DNA from: an uncultured Neptuniibacter sp.
GTDB taxonomy: Bacteria; Pseudomonadota; Gammaproteobacteria; Pseudomonadales; Balneatricaceae
Assembly (NCBI RefSeq): GCF_947498015.1
Contig: NZ_CANMIR010000001.1
Coordinates: 124,001-188,000 of the forward strand
Length of the DNA stretch: 64,000 nt
Reading direction: 5' to 3'
Shown: positions 37,523 to 47,014 of the stretch, piece by piece
How the letters are laid out: each line of letters begins with the position of its first letter
How positions within the stretch are numbered: position 1 is the first letter of the stretch
The notes under the pieces: generated by a model
The model's database searches: none
The model's input: only the letters and a program-made list of their open reading frames with translations
What the model was told of the DNA's origin: nothing
Position numbers and translations under genes: made by a program

Positions 37523-38638
37523 TTACAAAACTTTGCGCTCAAAACGGTCGACCCTGAACGCATTTAAATCAAATGAACTCACACCCGTGAGTACCAATTC
37601 AGCCATAACTTTCCCTATGATCGGTCCCATCTGAAAACCATGCGCCGAAAAACCAAATGCATGGAAAGCATTATCTGCGCTTACACTCTTACCAATAACA
37701 GGCAGGTTATCTGGCATATACGCCTCTAGCCCCGACCACATCCTGTTAACCGCAGCGGTTTTCATAATCGGAAAAAACTCGATCGCATTCTTCGCCCCTA
37801 CTGCCAACTTACTGTAATCAAGTCTAGTTCTATTGTTCTCCCGGTCAGCAAACCCTTTTGCACCACCACCAATTAGTACTGTGCCATTTTCAAACTGTTT
37901 GAACGAAAGCGGCCGGCTCACCGCCCCCACAACAGGCGTCGCAAAGTGAGGCATCCTAGTGGTAATCATCAACATCGGCGCACTATGAGTTAAAGGCACA
38001 TTGTCACCGATCATGACCGAGATCTGATCCGCCCATGCCCCCGAGCAATTCACCAAATACTGTGATTCAAAACGCTGAGAGCCGGCATCAACCAGCCAGT
38101 GCGGCCCAATTTTTCTAATCTGTGCAACCTCAACCCCTTCCAGAAAGGTTGCGCCATGGCGCTCGGCAGCATTTCTGAATGCAAATGTAGATTTATAAGG
38201 AATCGCATATCCGTCCTCCTCTGAAACCACACCTCCCACACAACTTGGAGATACATAGGGAAGTCGTTCGCGCAACTCTTGCTGATCAAGTCTTTTTTCA
38301 TGCAGATAACCCAGTGCATGCATCTGCTGCTCACGCTTAGCCAGTATCTCCAGATCACTCTCATCCGCGGCTATATTGATAAGCGAGCGCGCACGGAAAC
38401 CGGTATCAGCATCCAATTCAACATCCAACTGAGGCCAAAGTTCCATAGAGGCTTTACTGAGTGCTACTTCTGCAACGTGACGCCCAAGCACTCTGACACC
38501 ACCAGCATTTACACCCGATGCATGGCGAGAGACACGATCTTTCTCCAACACAATGACTGAAGCGCCTGCCTGTGCAAGTTGATAGGCTGTTGCACACCCC
38601 TGAATTCCGCCCCCAATGATAATGACATCCGCATTCAT
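37523..38638 (-). CDS. FAD-dependent oxidoreductase (DAO family), HcnC/OoxB-like subunit
   Basis: This 371-residue protein has the FAD motif VIIIGGGIQGCATAY at the N terminus and HASGVNAGG typical of the sarcosine/D-amino acid oxidase group. It is most like the beta subunit of opine oxidase, D-hydroxyproline dehydrogenase and hydrogen cyanide synthase. It overlaps the alpha-subunit gene by 4 bp. The substrate is an amine or amino acid derivative that cannot be named. Confidence 0.88.
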   Translation of the reverse strand: MNADVIIIGGGIQGCATAYQLAQAGASVIVLEKDRVSRHASGVNAGGVRVLGRHVAEVALSKASMELWPQLDVELDADTGFRARSLINIAADESDLEILAKREQQMHALGYLHEKRLDQQELRERLPYVSPSCVGGVVSEEDGYAIPYKSTFAFRNAAERHGATFLEGVEVAQIRKIGPHWLVDAGSQRFESQYLVNCSGAWADQISVMIGDNVPLTHSAPMLMITTRMPHFATPVVGAVSRPLSFKQFENGTVLIGGGAKGFADRENNRTRLDYSKLAVGAKNAIEFFPIMKTAAVNRMWSGLEAYMPDNLPVIGKSVSADNAFHAFGFSAHGFQMGPIIGKVMAELVLTGVSSFDLNAFRVDRFERKVL

Positions 38639-40044
38639 GACTTCTCCTCCGTGTATCCAGGAGCTACATGGGTAAATTGACTCAATTCAGACAGGTTGAG
38701 TAACCGCATAGGGGAACGAAGTCGGTAATAGCCGATATCAGAAACCGTTACACCACGCCATTGTGCAAGTAGCTCTGAAACCGTATGCCCACACTGCCTC
38801 CCCTGACAGGGCCCCATTCCACAACGGGTTAGCCCCTTAAGCTCATCAGGGCCGTTAGCCCCTGCATCAAACCCTGCTTTTAGTTGACCAACAGTTTGCT
38901 CTTCACAGCGGCAAACTACAGTATCCTCCTGTTGCGGGATACGATGGAGATCCTGAGGCCGATAGAGACGATCAATAAATTTACGAAACCGGTTCAGTTT
39001 TTTTATACGAGCTAGTGCATCTGCAGCGAGTTGATCACGAATTTTTTCAGTAATCAGATCTAAGCGGACTAACCGCTGCAAAGCGACAACACGACCCATA
39101 TCCACCGCTGCATCGGCACCGACAATGCCACTGCAATCGCCGGCCACCGCGATACTCGCAACCGAGCTTTCCCCCCAGATATCCAGTGTTGGCTTCCAAC
39201 AGAGTTGCTGTGCACACCAATGATGATCCACCCCTAAAGAACGGGTCATATTCAGGTTCGGAATTACGCCTTGATGCAGGAAGACATGCTCAGCACTGAA
39301 CTTTATTTGACTGCCGCCGCAGTTGAATTTAATCGACTTCGCTTCAGTATCACCCTCTATCGCAATATTCTCCGCAAACCGATATACAGTAACTCCGGCT
39401 TTACGAATCTCATTCAGCAAACCCATTCCCTTCACAAGCATCCGAGCGTGAGCAAGGGCCCCCGGAAAATAGGGTGCTGAACCTGTATATGAGGAGAGCG
39501 GTGTAGTATCTACTAACGCTTTTACTTCAACGCCTAAACGGATGTACTGCGCCACAATCAGATAGAGCAACGGGCCAGTACCAACAAAAACAGCATTATC
39601 ACGCACCATTGCATCATTTTTCAGCATGACCTGAGCACTACCTGCCGACATAACACCTGGCAGATGCCACCCGGGCACAGGAAACGGACGCTCCATCGCA
39701 CCACAGGAGATAATGATTTCACGAGCGGTCAGGCTCTTGGTTACCCCCTTTTGTGAAAAAAGGATTTCACCTTTATCCCCGACATGCCATACGGTCGATT
39801 CCCAGAGCGCTATCACACCCGAGGCTTCAAATTCCGCGACCAGTGAGCGGCCTTTAGTATAATCCGACCCCAAACTTTCAGGGTTTGGCAACGGACTGTG
39901 GGACACATTTCGATAGATCTGCCCACCCGCCTGTTTTTTATCATCTAAAACGACAACGGTTGAGCCGGCTTTTACAGCAGTTATTGCGGCAGACATACCG
40001 GCAGGTCCGGCTCCAATAATCGCGATATCGTAACTATTTCGCAT
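38635..40044 (-). CDS. NAD(P)/FAD-dependent oxidoreductase, HcnB/OoxA-like alpha subunit
   Basis: This 469-residue protein has an FAD site DIAIIGAGPAGMSAA at the N terminus. A C-terminal BFD-like [2Fe-2S] segment has Cys in VVCRCEEQTVGQLKAGFDAG, then TRCGMGPCQGRQC. This is the large subunit of heterotrimeric amine/amino acid dehydrogenases. The small ferredoxin-like gene overlaps its start by 11 bp. Confidence 0.88.
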   Translation of the reverse strand: MRNSYDIAIIGAGPAGMSAAITAVKAGSTVVVLDDKKQAGGQIYRNVSHSPLPNPESLGSDYTKGRSLVAEFEASGVIALWESTVWHVGDKGEILFSQKGVTKSLTAREIIISCGAMERPFPVPGWHLPGVMSAGSAQVMLKNDAMVRDNAVFVGTGPLLYLIVAQYIRLGVEVKALVDTTPLSSYTGSAPYFPGALAHARMLVKGMGLLNEIRKAGVTVYRFAENIAIEGDTEAKSIKFNCGGSQIKFSAEHVFLHQGVIPNLNMTRSLGVDHHWCAQQLCWKPTLDIWGESSVASIAVAGDCSGIVGADAAVDMGRVVALQRLVRLDLITEKIRDQLAADALARIKKLNRFRKFIDRLYRPQDLHRIPQQEDTVVCRCEEQTVGQLKAGFDAGANGPDELKGLTRCGMGPCQGRQCGHTVSELLAQWRGVTVSDIGYYRLRSPMRLLNLSELSQFTHVAPGYTEEKS

Positions 40045-40429
40045 GGAAACCCTCCGCTTCAGAAACTACGCTGCAATCAAAAATCTGTACCACATCGTCT
40101 GAGGTTATCTGCGTAGATCGAGGTGTCAGGTATGGCAGGCTACTCTCCTGAGTGATCTCCTGTCGCTTAACCTGCATACCTGCGCGGACTTCAGTCAGAC
40201 ATGCCTGACGGTTTGGCATACCATCAATTTCAACCAGACATTCAAAACAGACTCCCATCGCACAGTACGCTGACCGTTCCTGCTCAGTGACTGATGCCAG
40301 ACGTGTAGTTGTTTCACCGGCATAGGCCATTGCTGACCACACTGAACTCCCCTTCGGAACGGTCACTTCGACCTGATTGATCTGCAGAGATACGACGGAC
40401 GTATCCTGTTGCGATAGATAACGAAACAT
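40034..40429 (-). CDS. (2Fe-2S)-binding subunit, HcnA-like
   Basis: This 131-residue ferredoxin-like protein has its start at 40429 with AGGTG before it. Cys ligands lie in SAYCAMGVCFECLVEIDG and the later Cys of NRQACL. It completes the heterotrimer with the two flavoprotein subunits. The ferredoxin domain occupies about 13-100 with a longer tail than HcnA (104). Confidence 0.87.
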   Translation of the reverse strand: MFRYLSQQDTSVVSLQINQVEVTVPKGSSVWSAMAYAGETTTRLASVTEQERSAYCAMGVCFECLVEIDGMPNRQACLTEVRAGMQVKRQEITQESSLPYLTPRSTQITSDDVVQIFDCSVVSEAEGFHAK

Positions 40430-40587
40430 AATTAACACCTGGTCTTTCTATTTTTTCGGTGCCAAAGACTGTTCACGCAGAAATAAAAATAGCTGCATGA
40501 ATTAGCTTGAACAAAGATTGGCTACTTAAAGCAGGTAGCTATCCGGTACTGCTGGAGATCACCCGATAGCTACCTGAGAGAGATCGC

Positions 40588-41592
40588 TTAGTTAGCGATC
40601 TGGTTTAAGACACCCTGGCCCCACTCGGCACCGATATCTTCCAGAATTTTTGGCCATACTTCTGCGCGAACTTTCTTCGCCGCTGCGGCAAGTTCTTCAT
40701 CGGTCAGCGTCACAATCGTTGCACCGTAAGCTGCCAGCTTCTGCTCATAATCCGCCTGATCAGCTTCAGCGCGAGCCCAGCGTTTAGTTTCAAACTCAGA
40801 GGCAGCTTTGATCAGTGCATCACGATCATCACTGTCCATATCTGCCAGAGTCTCGGAGTTGATCAGCATGTACCATGCTTCAAAGTGTGTGTTTACTGGG
40901 ATATAGGTCTTGGTCACATCTCGGAAAGAAGCGTAATAACCCTCTGCTCCAGAGCCGATCACACCATCAACAACCCCTGTCTGCACAGCGGTAAATGCTT
41001 CAGAAAATGGAATCGGTGAACTGATATACCCCAATGAATCTGAAGTCAGCTGGAAGCTTTTAATACCAGGAACACGAACTTTGATGCCTTTGTCGACATT
41101 AGGGTTACCCGGAGAAACTGCATCGGTATTCAGCGCTACACCCCCAAAATAAACAGGGTAAGCAGCAAGCATGGTGATATCTTGTTTAGCATACAGCTCC
41201 TTCATAGCCTCATGGATAGCGCCACCTGGACCATAAGCAATCTTAGCTTCCTTCCAGTTAGCCGCCACGTATGGGAAGTAGGTAATCTGCATCTGACGTG
41301 ACGCCGCTGTGGCAGCAGGCTGTACCGCCATATCCACGGCACCCACAGAGATTCGCTCCTGCACGGTGGTGTAATCACCTAACGCACTCGCAGCAAAGAT
41401 TTTCACCTTCACATCACCTTCCGTAGCCTTCTCAACATCGCCCGCAAACGCTTTCAACTCTTGATCAACGATCGCTCCCTGCGGACGGATATGACTAATT
41501 TTTAACGTTGCGGCTTCTGCAACGGAGGTCAAACCTAATGCACCAGCAACCAGTGCAGTACTCATCATTTTATTTAAGCGGGAAGGTTTCAT
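40588..41592 (-). CDS. TRAP transporter substrate-binding protein (DctP family)
   Basis: This 334-residue periplasmic protein has a signal peptide ending at SVAEA (about residue 27). It then has ATLKISHIRPQGAIVDQ, the usual first strand, and the conserved Arg in KVRVPG near 170. It captures the substrate for the DctQM permease. The genes downstream suggest an amino acid or amine derivative. Confidence 0.92.
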   Translation of the reverse strand: MKPSRLNKMMSTALVAGALGLTSVAEAATLKISHIRPQGAIVDQELKAFAGDVEKATEGDVKVKIFAASALGDYTTVQERISVGAVDMAVQPAATAASRQMQITYFPYVAANWKEAKIAYGPGGAIHEAMKELYAKQDITMLAAYPVYFGGVALNTDAVSPGNPNVDKGIKVRVPGIKSFQLTSDSLGYISSPIPFSEAFTAVQTGVVDGVIGSGAEGYYASFRDVTKTYIPVNTHFEAWYMLINSETLADMDSDDRDALIKAASEFETKRWARAEADQADYEQKLAAYGATIVTLTDEELAAAAKKVRAEVWPKILEDIGAEWGQGVLNQIAN

Positions 41593-41666
41593 CTTCTATC
41601 CTCTTTACTTGTTTTTGTTATCCCGGGGTGCTTTCACCCACTGGTACAGGACTTTCAGTTAACTCA

Positions 41667-42965
41667 TCAATATCCGAATACACGTGGCAGGTAGAGCGAC
41701 AGGTCATCCCAGAATGATGTCAGGAACACAACCGGCAGATAGCCCGTCAGGATCAGAATCATTGCTGGGCGAATCACTTTCGTCACTTTGACTTTGCCAA
41801 TTCGGGCACCCAGATAAAGAATCGATGCATAAGGTGGCGTCACTCCACCCATTGCGGTATTCACCCCCATGATTGCGGCAAACTGCACCGGGCTAATACC
41901 GATCGCTTCCATCAGAGGTAGCAGGAGCGGCGCGATTAAGATGATCGCCGTGACATCGTTAACCACCATGCCAACCAGGAACAGCAGTACATTGATCAAA
42001 ATAAGCAGCAGTACTTTGTTATCGGTGATGGCAAAGATTGACTCCACAATCGCCTGAGGAATACTTTCAAGCACAAACATCTGAGACAGGATCATGGAGA
42101 ACAGGATCATCAGCATGATGGCGCCTACCGAGGTTGATGCTTCTTTACCCGCTCCCAGGAACGTTTTCCAATCCAGACCTTTGTAGATCAAAAAGCCAAC
42201 CGGAATGGCATAGATCACCGCCACCGCAGCCGCTTCAGTCGGCGTCATAATGCCGCCGTAGATTCCCCCAAGAATGATGACCGGCATTAATAGAGCAGGT
42301 GTCGCTTTGAAACCACGCTGAGTGACCTCTGCAACAAACTCTTCACCTTTAGGGCGGTCTTCCAAAACGAGTGGGAACTTACGCGCCAACCAGACATTCA
42401 CGACAGAGAAGTTCGCCATGATCAGAAGGCCCGGGCCTAAGGTAGCCAGGAAGCAGGCCAAGATAGAGGTATCAGTCACCCATCCATAAACAATCATGGT
42501 GACACTCGGCGGAATCAACAGCCCCAGAAGAGAGGCATTAGCGATCAGCGCTGTTGCATACTCCCGTGGATATCCCTGCTTTTCCATCTCTGGAATCAAA
42601 AGGGGGCCAATGGCAGCAACACCCGTTAAACCTGAACCTGAAATCGCCCCAATCAACGCACAGCTAATCGTTGCAACAACACCCAGCCCGCCGCGTAGAT
42701 GACCGACAAAAATGTTAACAAAACGAAGTAAACTCGCGGCGATTCCACTGACACTCATGATCGTGCCCGCAAGCACAAATAGCGGAATTGCGAGCAGAAC
42801 AGGGTTACCGAGTTGCTGGAACCCCCAAAGCATGTTGCCTTTCATCACAACATCACCCATGAAATACATCACCATCAGGCCACCACCAAAACAGTAAGGT
42901 AGGGGGACCCCAAGGGTCAGCAGGATAACCAGGACGGCAACGGCTATTAATGCAACTTCAATCAT
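41667..42965 (-). CDS. TRAP transporter large permease (DctM family)
   Basis: This 432-residue membrane protein has about 12 helices and the DctM patterns GLTGVAAIGPLLIPEMEKQG and GGVTPPYASILYLGARIG. It overlaps dctQ by 4 bp (ATGA). Confidence 0.95.
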   Translation of the reverse strand: MIEVALIAVAVLVILLTLGVPLPYCFGGGLMVMYFMGDVVMKGNMLWGFQQLGNPVLLAIPLFVLAGTIMSVSGIAASLLRFVNIFVGHLRGGLGVVATISCALIGAISGSGLTGVAAIGPLLIPEMEKQGYPREYATALIANASLLGLLIPPSVTMIVYGWVTDTSILACFLATLGPGLLIMANFSVVNVWLARKFPLVLEDRPKGEEFVAEVTQRGFKATPALLMPVIILGGIYGGIMTPTEAAAVAVIYAIPVGFLIYKGLDWKTFLGAGKEASTSVGAIMLMILFSMILSQMFVLESIPQAIVESIFAITDNKVLLLILINVLLFLVGMVVNDVTAIILIAPLLLPLMEAIGISPVQFAAIMGVNTAMGGVTPPYASILYLGARIGKVKVTKVIRPAMILILTGYLPVVFLTSFWDDLSLYLPRVFGY

Positions 42966-43441
42966 GACTGCTCCTCCTCAACAAACAGCTGACGGACATG
43001 TTGAATGAGGTGATAGGCGGTATAGACCATCATCAGGACCAAACCGATGATCAGTGCCACATCGACATAAAAAGTAGGGATATACAGGGTGGGGCTCTCT
43101 TTCCAGACTCGCCATGAGTACTTAGTGAATCTCCAGGCCCAGTATGTCAGCCAGCAACCAACGACCAGACTCACTACCTCAGCTATGATCGCCAGTACGC
43201 AAAACTGTCGTGGGGTTTTTAGGAAAATCTCCAACACATTTGCGCGGATATGCGTATTCTCACGAGATGCATTAACAGCACCAAGGATGTACAGCCACAT
43301 GGTTGGATAGAGAAGACTTTCCTCAAGTCCCATAACGGGAATTTCGAGGACATACCGGGTAATAACCTGGACAAACTGCCCAAGTGCTACCAGGCAGATC
43401 AGCCCTGTCAGAATAATGCTGACAAATCTGTTCATGAACAC
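42962..43441 (-). CDS. TRAP transporter small permease (DctQ family)
   Basis: This 159-residue protein has four hydrophobic segments and the family motif EESLLYPTMWLYILGA. It is the first gene of the operon, with the LysR gene divergent upstream. Confidence 0.92.
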   Translation of the reverse strand: MFMNRFVSIILTGLICLVALGQFVQVITRYVLEIPVMGLEESLLYPTMWLYILGAVNASRENTHIRANVLEIFLKTPRQFCVLAIIAEVVSLVVGCWLTYWAWRFTKYSWRVWKESPTLYIPTFYVDVALIIGLVLMMVYTAYHLIQHVRQLFVEEEQS

Positions 43442-43533
43442 TTTCCTTCACTTACACACATATTGTTGTTATTTGCTTACCGCTAATAATGGCCACCAAA
43501 ACCCATAAACTCAAAACGATTATTTTGATACAT

Positions 43534-43593
43534 CTATAGACTTTCTTTATAGGCTTGAATTATTCTTTAACAATCAATCACCTATAAATATAG
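43534..43593. promoter_or_regulatory. Two CTATA/TATAG dyads between dctQ and the LysR gene
   Basis: CTATA-9-TATAG (43534-43552) and CTATA-2-TATAG (43582-43593) lie in the divergent promoter region. They are candidate binding sites of the LysR regulator, which usually binds paired dyads with a T-N11-A core. Confidence 0.35.
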
Positions 43594-43652
43594 CTTTTGA
43601 TGAGCCAGGCCTATTGTCTGTAACGTCAACGGTAATTAGTTGTGAGATCTCT

Positions 43653-44573
43653 ATGAACCTCAGTTTCAAACAGCTTCAGGCGTTTCGGGAAGTGATGCGT
43701 ACCGGATCAATCTCAGAGGCAGCCCGCACACTCAATCGAACCCAACCTGCGGTTAGCGCTTTGATTAACACACTAGAGGATGAGCTGGGACTTAAACTGT
43801 TTGAGCGTCAGCGAGGGCGGCTTATCAAAAAGCCTGAGGCACAGTATTTCCTGACAGAAGCAGACGCGATTCTTGAGCGCCTGACTCACTGCACAAAAAC
43901 TATGAAAGAGATTGCTGACCTTCAGGAGGGTCGTTTGCGGATTGCCTGCATGCCAGCCTCTTCACAATTTATGATGCCGCGACTCCTTGCCGATTTTGTG
44001 CGAGATAAACCCAAGGTAAAAGTCGCTTTGATGATGCGCGCATCAGCCATTATCGAAGAGTGGATCGCATCGCAACAGTATGATGTAGGATTGGCAGAAA
44101 CCCCAGCACCGAATGGTGCGATCTCGCTAGAGACCTTTGAACTCTCCTGTGTCTGCGCTCTACGTCACGATGACCCTTTAACAGAGAAAGCGGTCATAAC
44201 CCCTGAAGACCTATCGGGTCTGCCCCTTGCCACGCTTCAGGAGGATCATCCCAACCTGCTATCTACTCAGGCGGCTTTCGCAAAAGTGGGTGCAGAGCTC
44301 AATACCCGGTTTGAACTGCGTAACTTTCAACCAGCACTCAAACTGGTTGAAGAGGGTTTGTGCTACTGCATCTGCGATCCGATTACAGCTAGCAGCTATT
44401 ACGAATATCAACCGGAATCGCACAAGCTATGCTTCAGGCCGTTCACTCCAGAGGTCCAGCTATCAGTCTCCATTCTGCAACCCGCCCATCGACCAGCCTC
44501 GCAATTGACCTCTGCATTTATTGAACTCCTGCGAGAGGATCTGTTAACGATCAATCAGCAGTTTCATATTTAA
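43653..44573 (+). CDS. LysR-family transcription regulator
   Basis: This 306-residue regulator has an N-terminal winged helix (LSFKQLQAFREVMRTGSISE and AARTLNRTQPAVSALI) and a ligand-binding domain. The ATG at 43653 has GAGAT upstream; the frame opens earlier at a TTG. It is divergent from the TRAP/oxidase operon and presumably activates it when the substrate is present. Confidence 0.93.
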   Translation: MNLSFKQLQAFREVMRTGSISEAARTLNRTQPAVSALINTLEDELGLKLFERQRGRLIKKPEAQYFLTEADAILERLTHCTKTMKEIADLQEGRLRIACMPASSQFMMPRLLADFVRDKPKVKVALMMRASAIIEEWIASQQYDVGLAETPAPNGAISLETFELSCVCALRHDDPLTEKAVITPEDLSGLPLATLQEDHPNLLSTQAAFAKVGAELNTRFELRNFQPALKLVEEGLCYCICDPITASSYYEYQPESHKLCFRPFTPEVQLSVSILQPAHRPASQLTSAFIELLREDLLTINQQFHI

Positions 44574-44583
44574 GGTGACCGAT

Positions 44584-45216
44584 TCACTCAAACGCCCACT
44601 CTTCAGATAAACCGGGAATATCCGTATTAAACGCCTCGATCGGTTTTCGTGAACGCAGCTTTTCAAGGAAGATCTGCCAGATTGAAGCAACGCTCGCACT
44701 CCCCTCCAATCTGTCGATTAACTCATATCGGTCACCGCTACCGATCATCCCCTCCTCCAGCACGCGGTAGTACCAGCCGGTAATACCCTGAGACATCAGC
44801 AGAGGGGCAATATGGCCGTTGCCATAGCGGTGATTCACCTTCCAGCAGGGACGCCGCGGTTGTGAGATCTGTATCAACGCCTCGCCCATGCGGATAATAT
44901 CGCCAATATGAGCATCCGTATCAGTGATACCGTGTGTACTGATATTCTCTCCGGCACTGCCCGGCACAAAGCCATCCGCAAGGTGCGGCAACGCCTGACT
45001 AAGTACGGCATAGTTCTCCGCTGGAAGATGGTGGAGCGCTTTCTCTGGTCCGCCGTGAACCCGTCGGTCCACCTGCAGATCCCCTTTAAGCCCGGTTGAG
45101 GTTAATAACACAGGGGAGTCCACCGCATACTTATAGATACCGGTCGGGGTATCATCTGGTCCCACGTGGTTAACTTCACCTAAATAAACACCCTCGATCT
45201 CGCCCTGATACCCCAT
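44584..45216 (-). CDS. MOSC domain protein (YiiM-like)
   Basis: This 210-residue protein shows the MOSC beta-barrel with the conserved Cys in PRRPCWKVN and QVDRRVHGGPEKALHH near 50. MOSC proteins handle sulfur or molybdenum cofactor; E. coli YiiM reduces 6-N-hydroxylaminopurine with molybdenum cofactor. The start at 45216 has GGAGG five bases upstream. Confidence 0.88.
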   Translation of the reverse strand: MGYQGEIEGVYLGEVNHVGPDDTPTGIYKYAVDSPVLLTSTGLKGDLQVDRRVHGGPEKALHHLPAENYAVLSQALPHLADGFVPGSAGENISTHGITDTDAHIGDIIRMGEALIQISQPRRPCWKVNHRYGNGHIAPLLMSQGITGWYYRVLEEGMIGSGDRYELIDRLEGSASVASIWQIFLEKLRSRKPIEAFNTDIPGLSEEWAFE

Positions 45217-45321
45217 ACACACCTCCGCTGAATAGCTAGATAAAGCATAGACGTGAATGGGCGGCGAACCTTAAAATCAGTTGTTAAGTAATACATGGCT
45301 AGATCAGGAAATTGCTTTTAA

Positions 45322-45660
45322 TTACAGGTTAGAGATCAAACCCTGAAAGAACCCATATATATGGGCGTTGCTCATAAAGAAGAACCCCGCTATCAATAAC
45401 CACAAAAATATCGTCACCCAGAACAAGATCGGGTGCTTTTGGCGCTCCAGTATTTCAAGAATATAGGTTTGCCCTGTCTGGATACCCATAATTGCCCATA
45501 ACAACATAAATACCCCCCAGATGATGCCGGTATTGAGCCACAACTCCAGGAATATCAGCCCCAGCCCCAAAAGGGATCTCCAAGCTATGGGGGAGCGTGT
45601 TTTGCTCAATGTTTGGCCACTCTCACTTTTTACTTTGACACTGCTCGGTGTTGTCGTCAT
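45322..45660 (-). CDS. Hypothetical two-helix membrane protein
   Basis: This 112-residue protein has a polar N terminus and hydrophobic segments at about 28-58 and 78-97. I do not recognise a family. It stands alone between the MOSC and Rieske genes. Confidence 0.6.
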   Translation of the reverse strand: MTTTPSSVKVKSESGQTLSKTRSPIAWRSLLGLGLIFLELWLNTGIIWGVFMLLWAIMGIQTGQTYILEILERQKHPILFWVTIFLWLLIAGFFFMSNAHIYGFFQGLISNL

Positions 45661-45781
45661 AAATCATCCTTAGAGATAAATCATATTAAGCATAAATTTT
45701 TTATCTGAGTCGGCTTTAAAGAGCGTCTGATGCACCCAATTGCGTGAAGTATCGGCCGACTCCTCTCTATACCCTGATCAT

Positions 45782-46930
45782 CTATTTAAACATTTCAGCT
45801 GCTTCGGTTTCCCTAAAATCGCTCACCGGCGAGTTGAAAAGATGCTTAGCTAAATACTGATGAAAATCCACCACAATACGTTCCACTTCCAGCAGTTTTC
45901 CGCCCTGATGATGTCGGGAGCCCATACCACTCTGAACTAACTCACATATATCTTTATCTTCCTGGAGAAAAGCTGCAGTAAAAGCGTCACTGCCCTTACC
46001 GTTTTCCCCCGAGGCATGTTCTGACATCCCTCCTCCTTGAACAAAACAGTTTTCCGGCCCGTCAGGTGTCACCGCAATCCAATCAAAAGAGTCGTAACTG
46101 AGAATGCCGATAAAGCCTGGAGGCAGATAGATCAGCATATATTGATTGAGCGGTTCAGGGGTATCGCCGGAGAACAGTTTGGATAATACACTACGCTTCT
46201 CAACGATCTCTCCACCGGTCAAACTCCAGTTAGCATCACCCGCAATGTAATAGGCTTTCTTGCTTGGCGTGTTCACCTCCAGGGTTTCCCGATGCACCAT
46301 AAACAGGTGATAGCTTTCAATACCGTTTTCAACTGCCAGCTTCCAGTTGCAGTTCCAGTGCTCAGCTACCCCTTCATAAGCTTGTATAAAGCGATCCATA
46401 TGGAAGTGCTGTAGATAGGGATTAATCTGATTGAGGCGCTCAAGCAGATCACTGGGTGTATCTGACAGATTAATAAACAGTAATCCCATCCACTCCTGCA
46501 GAGCGTATTTGGGTAACTCATGGCGCTGTTTGTCGACGCATTTGTTGGTATCAAATGGCACGCCTTTTAGCTCCCCGTTATCGGAATAAGTCCAGGCATG
46601 ATAGGGGCATACAATGTTCTTTTCGATCTGACCAAAACCAGACTTCAGCAGTGGTGTTCCTCGATGGCTACAGTTATTAGACATAGCCCGGATATGACCA
46701 TCTTTACCATGTACGACGGCTATGGATTCACCTGCAAGAGTGAAAGCAAAGTAACGGCCTGCCTCTCCTAACATCCCCGTGGCACATACAAACACCCATT
46801 GCCGGTGAAAGATTTTATCCGCTTCCAACTCAGCTACCTGAGCATCTTTATAAACAGCAAACGGCAAACTATTAGCCTGATCCAGGGGCTGCCTGGCTGC
46901 GTGCTCATAGCGCTTGATCAGTTCAGACAT
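45782..46930 (-). CDS. Rieske non-haem iron oxygenase, alpha subunit-like
   Basis: This 382-residue oxygenase has the Rieske [2Fe-2S] ligands Cys87, His89, Cys108 and His111. The mononuclear iron His208 and His213 lie in ENGIESYHLFMVH. Glu, not Asp, sits at 205 before SYH, as in quaternary-ammonium monooxygenases such as CntA and choline-type enzymes. No reductase or ferredoxin gene is next to it. Substrate unknown. The ATG at 46930 is preceded by GAGG; the longer frame is not homologous. TetR lies divergent. Confidence 0.88.
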   Translation of the reverse strand: MSELIKRYEHAARQPLDQANSLPFAVYKDAQVAELEADKIFHRQWVFVCATGMLGEAGRYFAFTLAGESIAVVHGKDGHIRAMSNNCSHRGTPLLKSGFGQIEKNIVCPYHAWTYSDNGELKGVPFDTNKCVDKQRHELPKYALQEWMGLLFINLSDTPSDLLERLNQINPYLQHFHMDRFIQAYEGVAEHWNCNWKLAVENGIESYHLFMVHRETLEVNTPSKKAYYIAGDANWSLTGGEIVEKRSVLSKLFSGDTPEPLNQYMLIYLPPGFIGILSYDSFDWIAVTPDGPENCFVQGGGMSEHASGENGKGSDAFTAAFLQEDKDICELVQSGMGSRHHQGGKLLEVERIVVDFHQYLAKHLFNSPVSDFRETEAAEMFK

Positions 46931-46948
46931 GTTAAGCCTCTTATAAAT

Positions 46949-46992
46949 TATGAAACATAGATGTATCATAAAGCACAAGAATATATGATACA
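46949..46992. promoter_or_regulatory. TetR operator: repeated TATGATACA half-sites
   Basis: TATGAAACA (46949-46957) and TGTATCATA (46962-46970) form a near-perfect palindrome with a 4-bp centre. A third half-site TATGATACA (46984-46992) is perfectly inverted to the second. They lie between the divergent Rieske and TetR genes, so they are the likely TetR binding site. Confidence 0.6.
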
Positions 46993-47014
46993 ACACTGTC
47001 TCATAGAGTTTGAT

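Noticed and set aside
37523-40429. Hydrogen cyanide synthase (hcnABC)
   Set aside because: The subunits are related, but the operon has a TRAP transporter and RidA and the beta subunit is shorter than HcnC. An amine/opine-type dehydrogenase is safer.
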